This document shows positions 1 to 8,907 of a DNA stretch of 64,000 nucleotides, one piece after another. The position numbers and the translations under genes are program-made. Below the pieces are notes generated by a model. It was not told where the DNA came from and searched no databases. It worked only from the letters and a program-made list of their open reading frames with translations. Source of the DNA: JAEUIE01 sp047602475 (GTDB lineage Bacteria; Planctomycetota; Planctomycetia; Gemmatales; HRBIN36); NCBI GenBank assembly GCA_047602475.1, contig JASGHE010000006.1, forward strand, positions 434,001 to 498,000, in the 5' to 3' direction. Positions within the stretch are counted from its first letter, which is position 1. Each line of letters opens with the position of its first letter.

Positions 1-32
1 CGCTCCCTCATGCGGAGCATGAGGGCAACTCT
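1..32 (-). repeat. REP-type palindrome, right-hand end of a composite element
   Basis: The window opens inside a repeat. CCCTCATGC and GCATGAGGG form a hairpin (5-25), followed by CAACTCT. On the minus strand this reads AGAGTTGCCCTCATGC, the terminal sequence shared by the dispersed element family of this window. The element touches the cysK stop codon. Its other half probably lies upstream of base 1. Confidence 0.75.
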
Positions 33-994
33 CAATCCTTCAGTCCATCAAAGAGTGCCGTCGAGAGATACCGTTCGCCCAAGCTCGGCAGAATGGTCAC
101 GATCCGCTTGCCCGCATACTCCGGCCTCGCCGCCACCTGGGCCGCTCCCCACACGTTCGCCCCGCTGCTGATCCCCGCCATGATGCCTTCATCCTTCATC
201 AATCGGCGCGACCATTCAAAAGCCTGTTCGTTCGTGACCTGCAGCGTCTCGTCGACCAGGCTCAGATCGAGATTCTTCGGCACGAAGTTGGCGCCGATGC
301 CCTGAATCTTGTGCGAGCCGGGCTTGAGCGGTTCGCCGTTGCGCGTCTGGGTGATAACCGGCGACAGGACAGGTTCCACGACAATGATCTTGAAGTTCGG
401 ATTGAACCGACGAATGTAGCGGCCGATGCCAGTGACCGAGCCGCCGGTGCCAACGCCACAGACGAGGGCATCGATATTCTTGCCGCTGTCTTCCCAGATT
501 TCGGGGCCAGTCGTCTGTTCGTGAATGGCCGGGTTAGCCGGGTTGTTGAACTGCTGTGGCATCCAGGCGTGCTTGCCGCCGTTGGCGACGAGTTCTTCCG
601 CCTTGTTGACCGCCCCCCGCATTCCTTCTGCCGCGGGAGTCAGCACCAGGTTGGCGCCCATGGCCCGCAGCAAGGCCCGCCGTTCCAGCGACATCGATTC
701 GGGCATCGTCAGCGTCAACTTGTAACCCTTGGCGGCACAGACAAACGCCAAAGCAATGCCGGTGTTGCCGCTAGTCGGTTCGATGATGTGCGTTTCGCTG
801 CTGAGGATGCCACGCCGTTCAGCGTCTTCGATCATAGCCAGGCCGATACGGTCCTTCACGCTCTTGAGCGGATTGAAGAACTCGCACTTGGCGAACACGG
901 TGGCGTGCGAAGCGGGGACTACTCGCCGCAGCCGAACCATGGGGGTGTTGCAGATGGTGTGGGTGATGCTGTCAAAAGTTTTGCCCAGGGGCAT
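32..994 (-). CDS. cysK: Cysteine synthase A (O-acetylserine sulfhydrylase)
   Basis: This is a PLP-dependent cytosolic enzyme that makes L-cysteine from O-acetylserine and sulfide. The 320-aa product has the family pattern: NPLKSVKDR, with the PLP lysine near residue 47, the substrate loop PTSGNTG near 70-76, and the phosphate-binding loop GVGTGGSVTG near 178-187. Length matches CysK/CysM. I chose ATG 994 over an upstream in-frame start at 1033 because the family begins about 10-15 residues before the first conserved helix and an AAGGG motif lies 9 nt upstream. The start overlaps the end of the upstream SRPBCC gene by 23 bp, so the two are probably one transcript. The stop abuts a REP palindrome. 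CysM-type or cystathionine beta-synthase-like activity cannot be excluded. Confidence 0.93.
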   Translation of the reverse strand: MPLGKTFDSITHTICNTPMVRLRRVVPASHATVFAKCEFFNPLKSVKDRIGLAMIEDAERRGILSSETHIIEPTSGNTGIALAFVCAAKGYKLTLTMPESMSLERRALLRAMGANLVLTPAAEGMRGAVNKAEELVANGGKHAWMPQQFNNPANPAIHEQTTGPEIWEDSGKNIDALVCGVGTGGSVTGIGRYIRRFNPNFKIIVVEPVLSPVITQTRNGEPLKPGSHKIQGIGANFVPKNLDLSLVDETLQVTNEQAFEWSRRLMKDEGIMAGISSGANVWGAAQVAARPEYAGKRIVTILPSLGERYLSTALFDGLKD

Positions 995-1493
995 GGTCGG
1001 GTTCCCTTCGTAATGGATCGAGAGGCACCCCATATTTTACAGACCCGAAGCATTCGGCGATACGACTAAATCGATAATCAAAGATAGCGTTCAGATCACG
1101 TTTCACCATCAGCCTGCGGGCAAGTTTCCCCAGCGGACCGTAGGGCAGGGCATATCGTACGAAATCGGTCATCAAAGTGCCCCCGGAGTTCACCTCAAAT
1201 GAATGTGTATGATGCCAGAGCCGATACGGCCCCTTGATCTGTTGATCAACAAACCGATAGGGTGGCGACCAATCGAGAATCTCCGTCCGCCAGGTGATCG
1301 GTAACAGCCTCCAGCGAATCGTGTAATCAATGGATGCTCCCGTTTTCATGTCGATGGGAAGCGTCGAGCGTATCTTGAAATGCAACCAGGGTGGAGTCAG
1401 GTACTCCAGGTTTGCTGCGTCAGCAAAGAACGCAAAGACCGACTCGATCGATTTGGGTATGAACTGCTGGCGACGAAGCTGATATTCGGGCAT
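972..1493 (-). CDS. SRPBCC (START-like) family protein
   Basis: The 173-aa protein begins MPEYQLRRQQFIPKS and fits the SRPBCC ligand-binding fold. It shows an early beta strand, the FFADAANLEYLTPPWL helix typical of the CoxI-associated/cell-division-inhibitor-like subgroup, WRTEILDWSPPYRFVDQQ, a WHHTHSFE strand, and a C-terminal helix ending IFDYRFSRIAECFG. The ligand is unknown. I chose the internal ATG at 1493 because a longer reading frame begins inside a REP palindrome. The last ~15 residues overlap the cysK start, suggesting translational coupling. There is no signal peptide, so it is probably cytosolic. Confidence 0.8.
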   Translation of the reverse strand: MPEYQLRRQQFIPKSIESVFAFFADAANLEYLTPPWLHFKIRSTLPIDMKTGASIDYTIRWRLLPITWRTEILDWSPPYRFVDQQIKGPYRLWHHTHSFEVNSGGTLMTDFVRYALPYGPLGKLARRLMVKRDLNAIFDYRFSRIAECFGSVKYGVPLDPLRREPDHAPGQNF

Positions 1494-1494
1494 G

Positions 1495-1521
1495 AGAGTT
1501 GCCATCATGCTCCGCATGATG
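1495..1521 (+). repeat. REP palindrome (AGAGTTGCC type)
   Basis: AGAGTTGCC is followed by the hairpin CATCATGC-TCC-GCATGATG. It is a single end of the composite element. No clear partner REP is seen in the next 150 bp. It lies just upstream of the SRPBCC-cysK pair, inverted relative to the REP at 1-32, so the two genes are bracketed. Confidence 0.75.
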
Positions 1522-1817
1522 ACGCGGAGAGAAGAATGTGTCTGAAAGAGCTTGTTCGCTTCATGCTAGTGGTTGGATTCAGGAAGGGCAGGGGATCAGC
1601 CTCAATCCTCCATTGAGGTAACGGTCACTACCGATTTCCATTACGGGAATAGATCGAGCCGGACACCATAAGAAAACCCCACTCATTGATTCATTACGAT
1701 ACACATGCACGTGTATTATTATGCAACATGAAATATCGACTATTTATTTAATTTCGATGTTAAAGATTGACGATTATCCGATGTAGAAGACTTTTCTTCT
1801 TTCTATCACGGTGCAAT
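1522..1817. other. Intergenic region, AT-rich 3' half
   Basis: No gene is seen. The region separates divergent genes. Its downstream half is AT-rich and contains a near-palindrome ATACAC...GTGTAT at about 1699-1716, a possible operator or promoter area for the following lipoprotein gene. No convincing -35/-10 pair could be assigned. Confidence 0.4.
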
Positions 1818-4800
1818 ATGTATCAACGTAAGATTATCGTAGGTGTAGTGCTTTGCGCTGCCTTATGCGTACTTAGCTCCTGTGGCGTTTTGCCCGGGTG
1901 TGGTAACGAAGGATGTGATTCCTGCAATAGCGACGGTTGTCCGGGCGCACAAATGCGGGTTTGTAATAATCCCACGATGATGGCATTGGCAGCAGACCTT
2001 GATTCGCTGCAGCGCCACATTGACGAGCATGGCTCGGTGGTGCCCAAACAAGCGGACGTCTGGGGACAAGCCAGACTGAGCAGGCATCGTGAGCAGTTCG
2101 AAGCGCAGATGTCCGAGGAACTGACCAAGTTTAACTCCTCCTTACAGGGCGCATTGGCACGCAGCGATCAGGCTTACTTTGCCAATGCACTGGCTCTCTC
2201 TGCTGCCGCCAGTGGAGACTCAACCACAAAAAACGCACAATCCACTACCGTGCAAACTAATCTGGCTGACCCCAATACTTTGATTAGTTCACCGGCCACC
2301 GACGCCACTCTCATCACTCGAAACGGGGCTCGTTCCGCCACAGCAGCTGCCACGGTGGCCACGGGCGGCCTTAGCCTTGAGCCCTCGATCATGCTTGATC
2401 AAAAGAAGCGATATCTGGATCATCTCAATGAAATACGCCGCACCAACGAAGGCGATGACCGGGCGGATTCACCCGGATATGCGCTGCACCTGATTCGGCT
2501 GCCTGTTTCAGTGCTGCCAGGCCGTGTCACCGACCAGGGCTATGGTGCGGAAATCACTTTCTCGATCAAGCCCTATCTCACTCCTCAGTTGCTGCCCACG
2601 ACGTTCCGCAATCTGGTGGTGAACGATGTGATGGAGCAGTTGGCGTTTCCGATTACGAAGTTGATCAACGACAAGGATGCCCGGAAAGCTTTGAATGAGT
2701 ATGCCGAAGTTAAGATTGAATTGCTTCGGAAACTGACCGATGAAATACCCAGTTTGAAAATGACGCAAGCAGCTGAATGGAAAAAGGCGAAAACTTATGA
2801 AGAAATCAAGGCTTTTGCGTCAAACACACCAGCCGCCTCAGGTTTCTTGGATGAAGTCGATGGAGAAATAAAGAAAGCTTGGAATAATGAAAAGGAAAAG
2901 GTTGCAGCCCAGGCAACAGTACAGGCTCTTAAAACTAAATCCGGCAATCAGTCACAAAACGTAAAGGGAGACCAGGTACTAAAGGCTCTTAATCAGTGGA
3001 ACAAAAGTAATCGTGTGATGGATACAGCCTCCTTCACACAAGATCACATTAAATCGTTCCTTGACTCTCCAGCGATCAATCACCTGTCATTGTCTGATTC
3101 TTACAAGAAAGATTTCCTTGAAGAAATGCCCAAGCAGTTATTAGATGCCAAACTGCATGAAGATGAAGCAATTCGAGTTACTAAGGATCAACTTGAAAAG
3201 CTCAAGGAAGCATTCGAGAAAATAATCAGTGATCTCAATAAATCCAACCTTGCATTCTCTCTAGTACCCACTCGACAAAGAACTGCTCGTTTTGCGCTAC
3301 CACCTTCACAATATAAGTGCGTTCTAGGAGAAGACTGTCTTCGTACCATCAGTCGACATATTTTGAACAAACTCGAGAACGAACTTAACGAGAAGAAAAT
3401 CATCCAGCTTTCTGACGTACAGGGTCTTCTTCAGGATGAAGTAATCGCTGCCCATTCCTTCCTTTCTTCTCTGGGAACTATCTGGGATGTTACCTGCACA
3501 GAGCCTTTCGCCAAACTCATTCGACAAAATGATTGCTGTCGAATTGAAGACGTGCGCCAATGCTACAACTGTAGTGCGAAGGCATTTTTTCTAAAGTGCT
3601 GTAAGACCAAAGAAAACGCCGACTTGATGACCGCCCTTGGCTGGTGCGTCCTCGTTGAATCCACTCTGCTTAATCAGCAACTCGTCGATGACATCAAAGA
3701 AACCGCGATCACCAAAGGCAATCCGGAATTGAAGCAGTATAGCGGCCAATGGCTGCCATTCTACCAGCCCGATATTACCGGAACCGCTAACGAAGCCTTC
3801 CAGGCCTATGTCAAGTGCCGTTGGCCCGTGCAAGTTTTTGCCTTGGACCCGGTCACCCAGGATCAGAATATCGCTGATCGCTTCAGTGCTCGACGCGAAA
3901 TGCAATTGGCCATGTCGCTGGCGTTCGTCAGCGGAAACATGAGCGCACGCAACCTGACTCGCTACACCCGGCGTATCGAAATCGATATGGATACTATCGA
4001 TCTGAACCGCACCGCTGTCGGCTTTTCCCATGGCGATTCCACCTTCGGCTGGCGGTTCTATCCACGCTTCCAGTCGCCCGACATCGAAAGCAACCTGAAG
4101 GTTCTTACTCGTGATCTTCTCTGTGGCGGCCCGTCGCGAGATGATCTCTTACGTCAACGACGCCTCGAACCCGGCCCTCGTGAATGCGTGGCCCTGGTCA
4201 TCATGCCGTCCTTCGTGCCATACGTTACCATCGATTCCACGAGCAATTGGTTCTGCCTTACTAATCCCAGGCACAAAGTCATGGATCACAAAAATGCCAT
4301 GCAGCTAAGCCGGGCTGTCAGGGCGATCCAATCCTGCTCTGGCAACGTCAATGACATGCAATGTTACCGGGAAGGCGAATGGGAGCGACTCGTCGAACGA
4401 TCCAAACAGTTGGAATCGCGACTTCCTACGCAAACCATGATGTCTCAAGTGCCCTTTGAAAACACTTTGGGCGGGTTTGAGATGTTCAACAACGGCATCA
4501 CCGATCTGGCTCCGGAACTGTATGGCTTCTATGGAGAGCCAGGCATCAAGTCGGAAGGGAGAACGACGCTATTCCTGGTGGGCAACCATTTCAGCGTCCT
4601 CAATACCAAGACGATTGTCGGCGGTTTGGCGATGGTGGGCAGCGCAGGGCTTGTCACCGCTCCTCCACCCGTTGCAGCGGCTCCTGCTGCTGCTTCAGGC
4701 ACAGCTGCAACCGCTACGCCGGCACCAGCTTCATCCACTTCGACGCCGATCATTACACAAACCTTGCTCAGTCGACAGGTCATGATGATTACCGTGGATG

Positions 4801-5402
4801 TTCCCGCCAATGATAAACTCACTGTACTGCCAAACAAAAACATCGATGTTCACGTCGCCACGCCCTACGGCGTTTCACGACATCTGGAAATACCGTTGTA
4901 CCCTATCGAAAAGAAAGAAGAGCCAAAGGCCGCGGCAGGCTTTAGCTGGAAAGACCCTACGGTGCTTACGGCTAAGATCGTTTACGATAAGAAAAATCCC
5001 AACAGTAAGCCGGAGGTAGCCATTGAAACGACTCCGAAGATCAAAGACTTCGAATTAGTCGACACTACGGAGACCGTGAACAAGTTCCAGGACACGCTTC
5101 CCGTGAGTCTCAAGTTCAACCTGGTCGCCGTTACCGCAGATGGGGCCGAATTCAAATTAAACGACGAGATAACGATCCCGAGCCCTACTCAATTTAAAAA
5201 GAACAAGTTTAGCTTACCATTTGAAACACCGACTCCAGGATCGTTACAAGAAGCTATCCTGACGGCTTTGAAGACCGTGCCACAAAGTAAGAATGTAGTT
5301 CTGGTCCGACTGGTGGGATTCATCAAGTTTGCAAATGACGCTCAGCCGATTACGAAGATCGAGAATGCTATTACGATCAAAGTGATAACTTCGGAAAAAT
5401 AG
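1818..5402 (+). CDS. Large secreted lipoprotein of unknown function
   Basis: This is an 1194-aa product. From ATG 1818 it starts MYQRKIIVGVVLCAALC followed by VLSSCG, a classic lipoprotein signal with lipobox Cys near residue 24, so it should be membrane-anchored outside the cytoplasm. An upstream in-frame start at 1767 would spoil this signal and was rejected. A cysteine-rich stretch follows the lipobox (eight Cys in about 35 residues), and a second Cys cluster lies near residues 570-620. There are long helical segments rich in Lys/Glu (about 300-500), and an Ala/Pro/Thr linker (about 955-985) precedes a C-terminal beta-rich part. I recognise no known domain. A perfect-stem hairpin follows the gene at 5413. 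Confidence 0.8.
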   Translation: MYQRKIIVGVVLCAALCVLSSCGVLPGCGNEGCDSCNSDGCPGAQMRVCNNPTMMALAADLDSLQRHIDEHGSVVPKQADVWGQARLSRHREQFEAQMSEELTKFNSSLQGALARSDQAYFANALALSAAASGDSTTKNAQSTTVQTNLADPNTLISSPATDATLITRNGARSATAAATVATGGLSLEPSIMLDQKKRYLDHLNEIRRTNEGDDRADSPGYALHLIRLPVSVLPGRVTDQGYGAEITFSIKPYLTPQLLPTTFRNLVVNDVMEQLAFPITKLINDKDARKALNEYAEVKIELLRKLTDEIPSLKMTQAAEWKKAKTYEEIKAFASNTPAASGFLDEVDGEIKKAWNNEKEKVAAQATVQALKTKSGNQSQNVKGDQVLKALNQWNKSNRVMDTASFTQDHIKSFLDSPAINHLSLSDSYKKDFLEEMPKQLLDAKLHEDEAIRVTKDQLEKLKEAFEKIISDLNKSNLAFSLVPTRQRTARFALPPSQYKCVLGEDCLRTISRHILNKLENELNEKKIIQLSDVQGLLQDEVIAAHSFLSSLGTIWDVTCTEPFAKLIRQNDCCRIEDVRQCYNCSAKAFFLKCCKTKENADLMTALGWCVLVESTLLNQQLVDDIKETAITKGNPELKQYSGQWLPFYQPDITGTANEAFQAYVKCRWPVQVFALDPVTQDQNIADRFSARREMQLAMSLAFVSGNMSARNLTRYTRRIEIDMDTIDLNRTAVGFSHGDSTFGWRFYPRFQSPDIESNLKVLTRDLLCGGPSRDDLLRQRRLEPGPRECVALVIMPSFVPYVTIDSTSNWFCLTNPRHKVMDHKNAMQLSRAVRAIQSCSGNVNDMQCYREGEWERLVERSKQLESRLPTQTMMSQVPFENTLGGFEMFNNGITDLAPELYGFYGEPGIKSEGRTTLFLVGNHFSVLNTKTIVGGLAMVGSAGLVTAPPPVAAAPAAASGTAATATPAPASSTSTPIITQTLLSRQVMMITVDVPANDKLTVLPNKNIDVHVATPYGVSRHLEIPLYPIEKKEEPKAAAGFSWKDPTVLTAKIVYDKKNPNSKPEVAIETTPKIKDFELVDTTETVNKFQDTLPVSLKFNLVAVTADGAEFKLNDEITIPSPTQFKKNKFSLPFETPTPGSLQEAILTALKTVPQSKNVVLVRLVGFIKFANDAQPITKIENAITIKVITSEK

Positions 5403-5412
5403 TTCTAATCAC

Positions 5413-5447
5413 GGTCTCGTCCTCACGTTCATCGTGAGGACGAGACC
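5413..5447. terminator. Hairpin between convergent genes
   Basis: A perfect 15-bp stem (GGTCTCGTCCTCACG with its complement, 5-nt loop) sits exactly between the lipoprotein stop and the HEAT-protein stop. The T-tract is weak on both sides. It probably serves as a bidirectional terminator. Confidence 0.75.
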
Positions 5448-6421
5448 TTACTTCTTCGTCCTGATCTGCTTGATCGCCTCGTTGATCTCCTGCTTCATCT
5501 CCGGCGAGGCTTTGCCGAGCATTTGCATCAGAGGCTTGACCGCCTCCTGGGCATCAGGGCCGATTTCTCCCAGGGCCAGAACTGCCGCTTCACGTACCTC
5601 TTCGTCCTTATCTTTAAGCAGAATGATCAACGAAGGCACCGCCGATTTGGCCGGTGCGCCCACGCTCCCACCGCCCCGGCCGATGCTATTTTGACTCCGC
5701 TATCCGCGTCCTTCATCGCTTCGATGAGCGCTTCCAACGTCGCTTTGCCGGGCGGTTCCAATTCGCCCAGGGCCGTCGCTGCTGCCGCTCTCACGTCGGC
5801 GGACTTATCGGTCTTGAGAGCATGAACCAGCGCGGTAAACGCCGGGCCGTTCTGCCCGATGCCCCCCAAACCCTGAGCCGCTGCCTGACGAATCTCTGCT
5901 ACCTCATCCTTGAGCATCTCCACCAATGGGGGAATGGCTGACTTCGCTGCTCCGCCGAATTGGCCGAGCGCTACTGCCGCGTTCGTTCGAACTTCCAGCT
6001 TCTCGTCTTCGAGCGCTCTCACCAGAGCAGGCACCGCTTTGTCTGGTTCGAGCGCTAACTCGCCAAGAACCGAAGCTGCCGTGCTTCGCACCTCTTCCTC
6101 TTTGTCGGAAGAAAGAGCCTCAATGAGTGGAATGACCGCTGACTTGGCTGTGGCACCCAACTGCCCGATAGCCCGGGCTGCTTCCTGACGCATGTCTGAG
6201 GAGGTATGCTCTTTGAGCATCCGGCACAGCGGGCCGACGACTTTCACCGCTCCCTTACGCAGCACCTCGGCTGCCGCCATTCGTTCCTGAACGTCATCCG
6301 CCGAAAGCTGCTTCATCCAGGCTTCCAGCGACTTGCCTTCGAGTTTCACTTCAGCGGCAGACTGCGCCTGATCCTGCCCAGGCAGCGCACTACAGACCAG
6401 CAGTAGCAAGCCATACATCAT
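5448..6421 (-). pseudogene. Secreted HEAT-repeat protein, frameshifted
   Basis: The N-terminus MMYGLLLLVCSALPGQ is a signal peptide. It is followed by at least seven HEAT/Armadillo-type helical pairs, each with the pattern D-x-VR-x-x-A-A-x-ALG-x-(I/L)G-x-x-A-x-x-A-(I/V)-P-x-L (for example near residues 65-100, 105-140, 145-180). Such solenoids mediate protein-protein contacts. Translation stays in frame until about base 5665, then continues in another frame (GAPAKSAVPSLI) to the stop at 5448. The repeat pattern is seamless across this point, so a single-base indel broke one gene of about 320 residues. Sequencing error is as likely as mutation. A REP composite lies just upstream. Confidence 0.75.
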
Positions 6422-6433
6422 GATAAACTCTGA

Positions 6434-6540
6434 AGAGTTGCCATCACGCTCCGCGTGATGGTGCGACGATCGCGAGCTGTTACAGGAGACGTGTGCTTAT
6501 GAGTAAATCATCACTCGGTGCGTGATAACAACTATCAATA
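6434..6540 (+). repeat. Composite REP element (~107 bp)
   Basis: The left end AGAGTTGCC plus hairpin CATCACGC-TCC-GCGTGATG (6434-6461) and a degenerate right end (on the minus strand TAGTTGTTATCACGC) point inward. The right end touches the TGA stop of the next minus-strand gene at 6535. Confidence 0.7.
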
Positions 6541-6981
6541 CGCCACTCGCGCCTGGTACCCTTGATAGCGGAGCATCATCGCGATGCCCTCAGCAATGCG
6601 AAGATGACCAGTGTAGGTTGCCGTTCGCCAGCGGTTCAGCCGGGCCTTAACGACAAAGGTCCCCTTGCTGGGCTGAACGATTTGCGTGGTCCAGCCATGC
6701 ATGCGGTAGTTCTTTGCGAGCGTCTTGGCTGCGGCTTGATTGGCAGCAGGCAGATTCACCCAGGCGCTCACTTTATAGTCCACCCGATGCCAGCCATGTC
6801 GGTGAAGTAGATACGTATGATACCCGGGCAGATAGGGCCGTGCTCCCTGAGCTGCCGACTTCTGCCCGGCAGGCTTCTGAGCCACCCCTTTTTTACCTTG
6901 AGCATTGGCTACAGCGGAAGTATCCCACAGCGCCGGCGTCAACCCCAGACAGCCCATCACCACCAAAAGCCGCATGAACAT
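6535..6981 (-). CDS. Small secreted basic protein, unknown
   Basis: The 148-aa product starts MFMRLLVVMGCLGLTPALW, a signal peptide likely cleaved near SAVANAQG. It has a Lys/Gln/Ala-rich linker (KKGVAQKPAGQKSAAQ) and a C-terminal domain rich in His, Trp, Tyr and Arg with alternating strands. I do not recognise the domain. ATG 6981 was chosen over 7008 because it gives a clean signal peptide and follows a GAGGG motif. The stop lies in the edge of a REP element. Confidence 0.6.
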   Translation of the reverse strand: MFMRLLVVMGCLGLTPALWDTSAVANAQGKKGVAQKPAGQKSAAQGARPYLPGYHTYLLHRHGWHRVDYKVSAWVNLPAANQAAAKTLAKNYRMHGWTTQIVQPSKGTFVVKARLNRWRTATYTGHLRIAEGIAMMLRYQGYQARVAY

Positions 6982-7121
6982 GACAGAACCCTCGTTCGAT
7001 ACCTGCACGCAATACTACCCCTAAATGCAACCGGGCGGAAGCAGAAAAGTATCTGGGTTTGAGTCGGAATTTCGGGAAAACCAGAGGTGTCGATCATTAG
7101 TTATCCGCATCAAAAGACAAC

Positions 7122-7150
7122 CCCCACTCCGATCGTCCATCGGAGTGGGG
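7122..7150 (-). terminator. Rho-independent terminator
   Basis: CCCCACTCCGAT and its complement form a 12-bp stem with a 5-nt loop. Read on the minus strand it is followed by GTTGTCTTTTG. It lies just past the stop of the gene at 7166. Confidence 0.75.
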
Positions 7151-7165
7151 ATGAGGCTGCTTCAG

Positions 7166-7510
7166 TTAGGTACGGATCACTATGACGATCACCGGCCCTT
7201 TTTCAATGATGATAATAATGATGATGGTGCGGTGGGCAGCGTTGTTCTGCACGGTGGTCTTCAGGGTGTGCCCATGGGAATCAGTGGCCTTGGCACTCAG
7301 CGCGACGCCATCCTTCAGGTTCACCGAGACATTGTGGCCGGTGGCAAGCTTGGGAAGGTTGGTGACGCCGTCCTTATGGAGCTGTACCGATCCATGTGCC
7401 TTACCATCGACTTCGACAGATGCCGGCTTGGCCGGGCCGTCGGCCTGAGCAGCGGCTGTGAGAATCAGGCCCAAGGTGGCAACAAACAGAAAAGAGAAAA
7501 AGCGAGTCAT
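7166..7510 (-). CDS. Small secreted protein with poly-isoleucine tail, unknown
   Basis: The 114-aa product has signal peptide MTRFFSFLFVATLGLILTAAAQA. The mature part (about 90 aa) has a beta-strand-like pattern (VSVNLKDGVALSAKATDSHG) and ends in RTIIIIIIIEKGPVIVIVIRT-type residues, seven isoleucines in a row followed by a second hydrophobic strand. The gene is bounded by a strong terminator. No family is recognised. The tail is too short for a normal transmembrane anchor but could drive beta aggregation or membrane contact. Confidence 0.6.
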   Translation of the reverse strand: MTRFFSFLFVATLGLILTAAAQADGPAKPASVEVDGKAHGSVQLHKDGVTNLPKLATGHNVSVNLKDGVALSAKATDSHGHTLKTTVQNNAAHRTIIIIIIIEKGPVIVIVIRT

Positions 7511-7841
7511 CGGATTTCCTTTGCTGACAGGCAGCGTGTGCGAGAGAAAAGAACACCCGCCGAAGTTGGCGTAGCTGCTCAGCAGGTCAGGCTCTCAATA
7601 TCCTTCATTCCTGCCGTTGCTACTTCGGGGCTGGATGGCAGTTGTGACAGAAGAAAGAGGTTTCTATGAGCTGGTAGAAAGAGCTACTGAGAAATGGGCG
7701 ATGCTGGGCAGGTGCTAATTGTGAAGGACGTCTTACGATGCCGTCTGGCACTCTGGCCTTACTCGCAGTTGGTCGATAGGCTGACCCAGCTATGCCATGC
7801 CCGCTTGATCTCGATACTGTCGAAGACAAGGAGATGGTTTT
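7511..7841. other. Intergenic region
   Basis: No gene supported. The region lies between divergent genes and should hold both promoters. A short minus-strand reading frame near 7628-7660 ends in a CHNCH heme-like motif, but it lacks the rest of a cytochrome and was not called. Confidence 0.4.
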
Positions 7842-8615
7842 ATGTACCTTCGTCAGATATTATCCGCGTTGATCTTGTGCGGATTCTTTGCTGTCCCCGC
7901 AGCTGCGCAAGTCTTAACCTATGGCGACATGGATGCGCTTGGCACCGGTGCGTACGGAGCCACCGATCCGACTGCGGGAGCAACCCTGGTGGGCCTGCTG
8001 ACAGGGAGCGTGACCACCGGCTCCGGCCCTTTTGGGCATGGTTACCCCTTTTCGCCCGGTGTTGGCGAATTTCCCGGCACCGACCAAATCTACGTGGGCA
8101 GCACGCAGACTGGAGTCCACGATGGCTATGCTACATTTGCCGGTCGTTTGAATGGTCCACAAGTCTTGACGCTTGATTACAACTCCCTGGTTCCCGTGGG
8201 CCACTCCGTAACGTCTTTGACCCTGGGTATTGCTGCTGATGACTTTCAGTTTCCGTTTCTTGGCCAACCGTTTACCGCAAGCATCAATGGCGTGCCCAAT
8301 GTCGCTCTGACCAATCAACTAAATGCGATGGATCAGTCAGGCCCTGTGGTTCAGTTCTTCACCATAGGCCTGGATCCTTCCCTGGCGTCGCCCAGCAACG
8401 TGTTGACCCTGACCATCGATCAGGGAGGCGATGGCGGCGATGGATGGGCAGTCGATTTCCTGACGCTGGGTGTCACCACAGCGATTCCCGAGCCCGGCAC
8501 CTTCGCCCTCGCCGGCCTCGGCCTGGGCACCATCCTCCTTGGCGGTCGTCGCTACCTGCGACGTCGGCAGAATCGAAGAAAGAAATCCAGGCAAGGCCGA
8601 TGCAGGAACAGATAA
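7842..8615 (+). CDS. PEP-CTERM sorting domain protein
   Basis: The 257-aa exported protein has N-terminal signal MYLRQILSALILCGFFAVPAAAQ and a Gly/Asp-rich beta-sandwich-like body. The C-terminus is a canonical PEP-CTERM anchor: IPEPGTFALAG, a hydrophobic segment LGLGTILLGG, then RRYLRRRQNRRKK. In bacteria with the EpsH/exosortase system such proteins are sorted to the surface and processed at the PEP motif. The function of the body is unknown. A perfect 16-bp stem terminator follows at 8625. Confidence 0.85.
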   Translation: MYLRQILSALILCGFFAVPAAAQVLTYGDMDALGTGAYGATDPTAGATLVGLLTGSVTTGSGPFGHGYPFSPGVGEFPGTDQIYVGSTQTGVHDGYATFAGRLNGPQVLTLDYNSLVPVGHSVTSLTLGIAADDFQFPFLGQPFTASINGVPNVALTNQLNAMDQSGPVVQFFTIGLDPSLASPSNVLTLTIDQGGDGGDGWAVDFLTLGVTTAIPEPGTFALAGLGLGTILLGGRRYLRRRQNRRKKSRQGRCRNR

Positions 8616-8624
8616 GTCTAATGG

Positions 8625-8660
8625 CCAAAACCCATCGTAAATCCTTACGATGGGTTTTGG
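8625..8660 (+). terminator. Rho-independent terminator
   Basis: A 16-bp perfect stem (CCAAAACCCATCGTAA with complement) around loop ATCC, with GGGTTTTGG at the 3' side. It lies 10 bp past the PEP-CTERM gene. Confidence 0.85.
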
Positions 8661-8673
8661 CTTACCCGATTCC

Positions 8674-8718
8674 GACTTTTTCGAAACAGGCATTCTCGTC
8701 GTCTGGGATGTCGATCTG
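8674..8718 (+). pseudogene. Uma2-family gene fragment (C-terminal half piece)
   Basis: The fragment reads DFFETGILVVWDVDL, matching 12 of 15 residues of the intact Uma2 protein encoded at 10117-10686 (DYFEAGTLVVWDVDP). No start or upstream Uma2 sequence precedes it. It pairs with the fragment at 9621-9656, which carries the last residues of the same protein family. Confidence 0.65.
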
Positions 8719-8734
8719 GCAACAGAACGTGGCT

Positions 8735-8845
8735 GGTGGCACTGAACGGTGGTACTCCACCGATCAATGCTGAGGCGACAAAGTGCCGGAACGCCAGCAC
8801 TGCGAGTTGTTTGGCGTGTCGACTCAGAGCCACTCAACCGCTAGT
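8735..8845. repeat. Palindromic repeat, copy 1 (island-associated)
   Basis: Shares GTGGCACTGAACGGTGG and the following ~40 bp with the copy at 10698. The core is a near-perfect palindrome GCACTGA-C-GGTGG-TACT-CCACC-G-TCAGTGC in the second copy, slightly decayed here. A further GAGTTGTTT block is also shared. Each copy stands just upstream of an accessory gene. Confidence 0.65.
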
Positions 8846-8907
8846 ATTTCGTTGCATTCTGCGAGAGATAAAACTAAGCTGATCCCCATTACAAAGTAAA
8901 GAAGGGT

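Noticed and set aside
311..1069. Long plus-strand open frame opposite cysK
   Set aside because: Its translation has no family pattern, and cysK on the other strand has all catalytic motifs. It is a GC-rich antisense shadow.
7620..7829. Minus-strand frame ending in a CHNCH motif
   Set aside because: One heme-like motif at the very end without a cytochrome domain, signal peptide or ribosome site. Judged chance.
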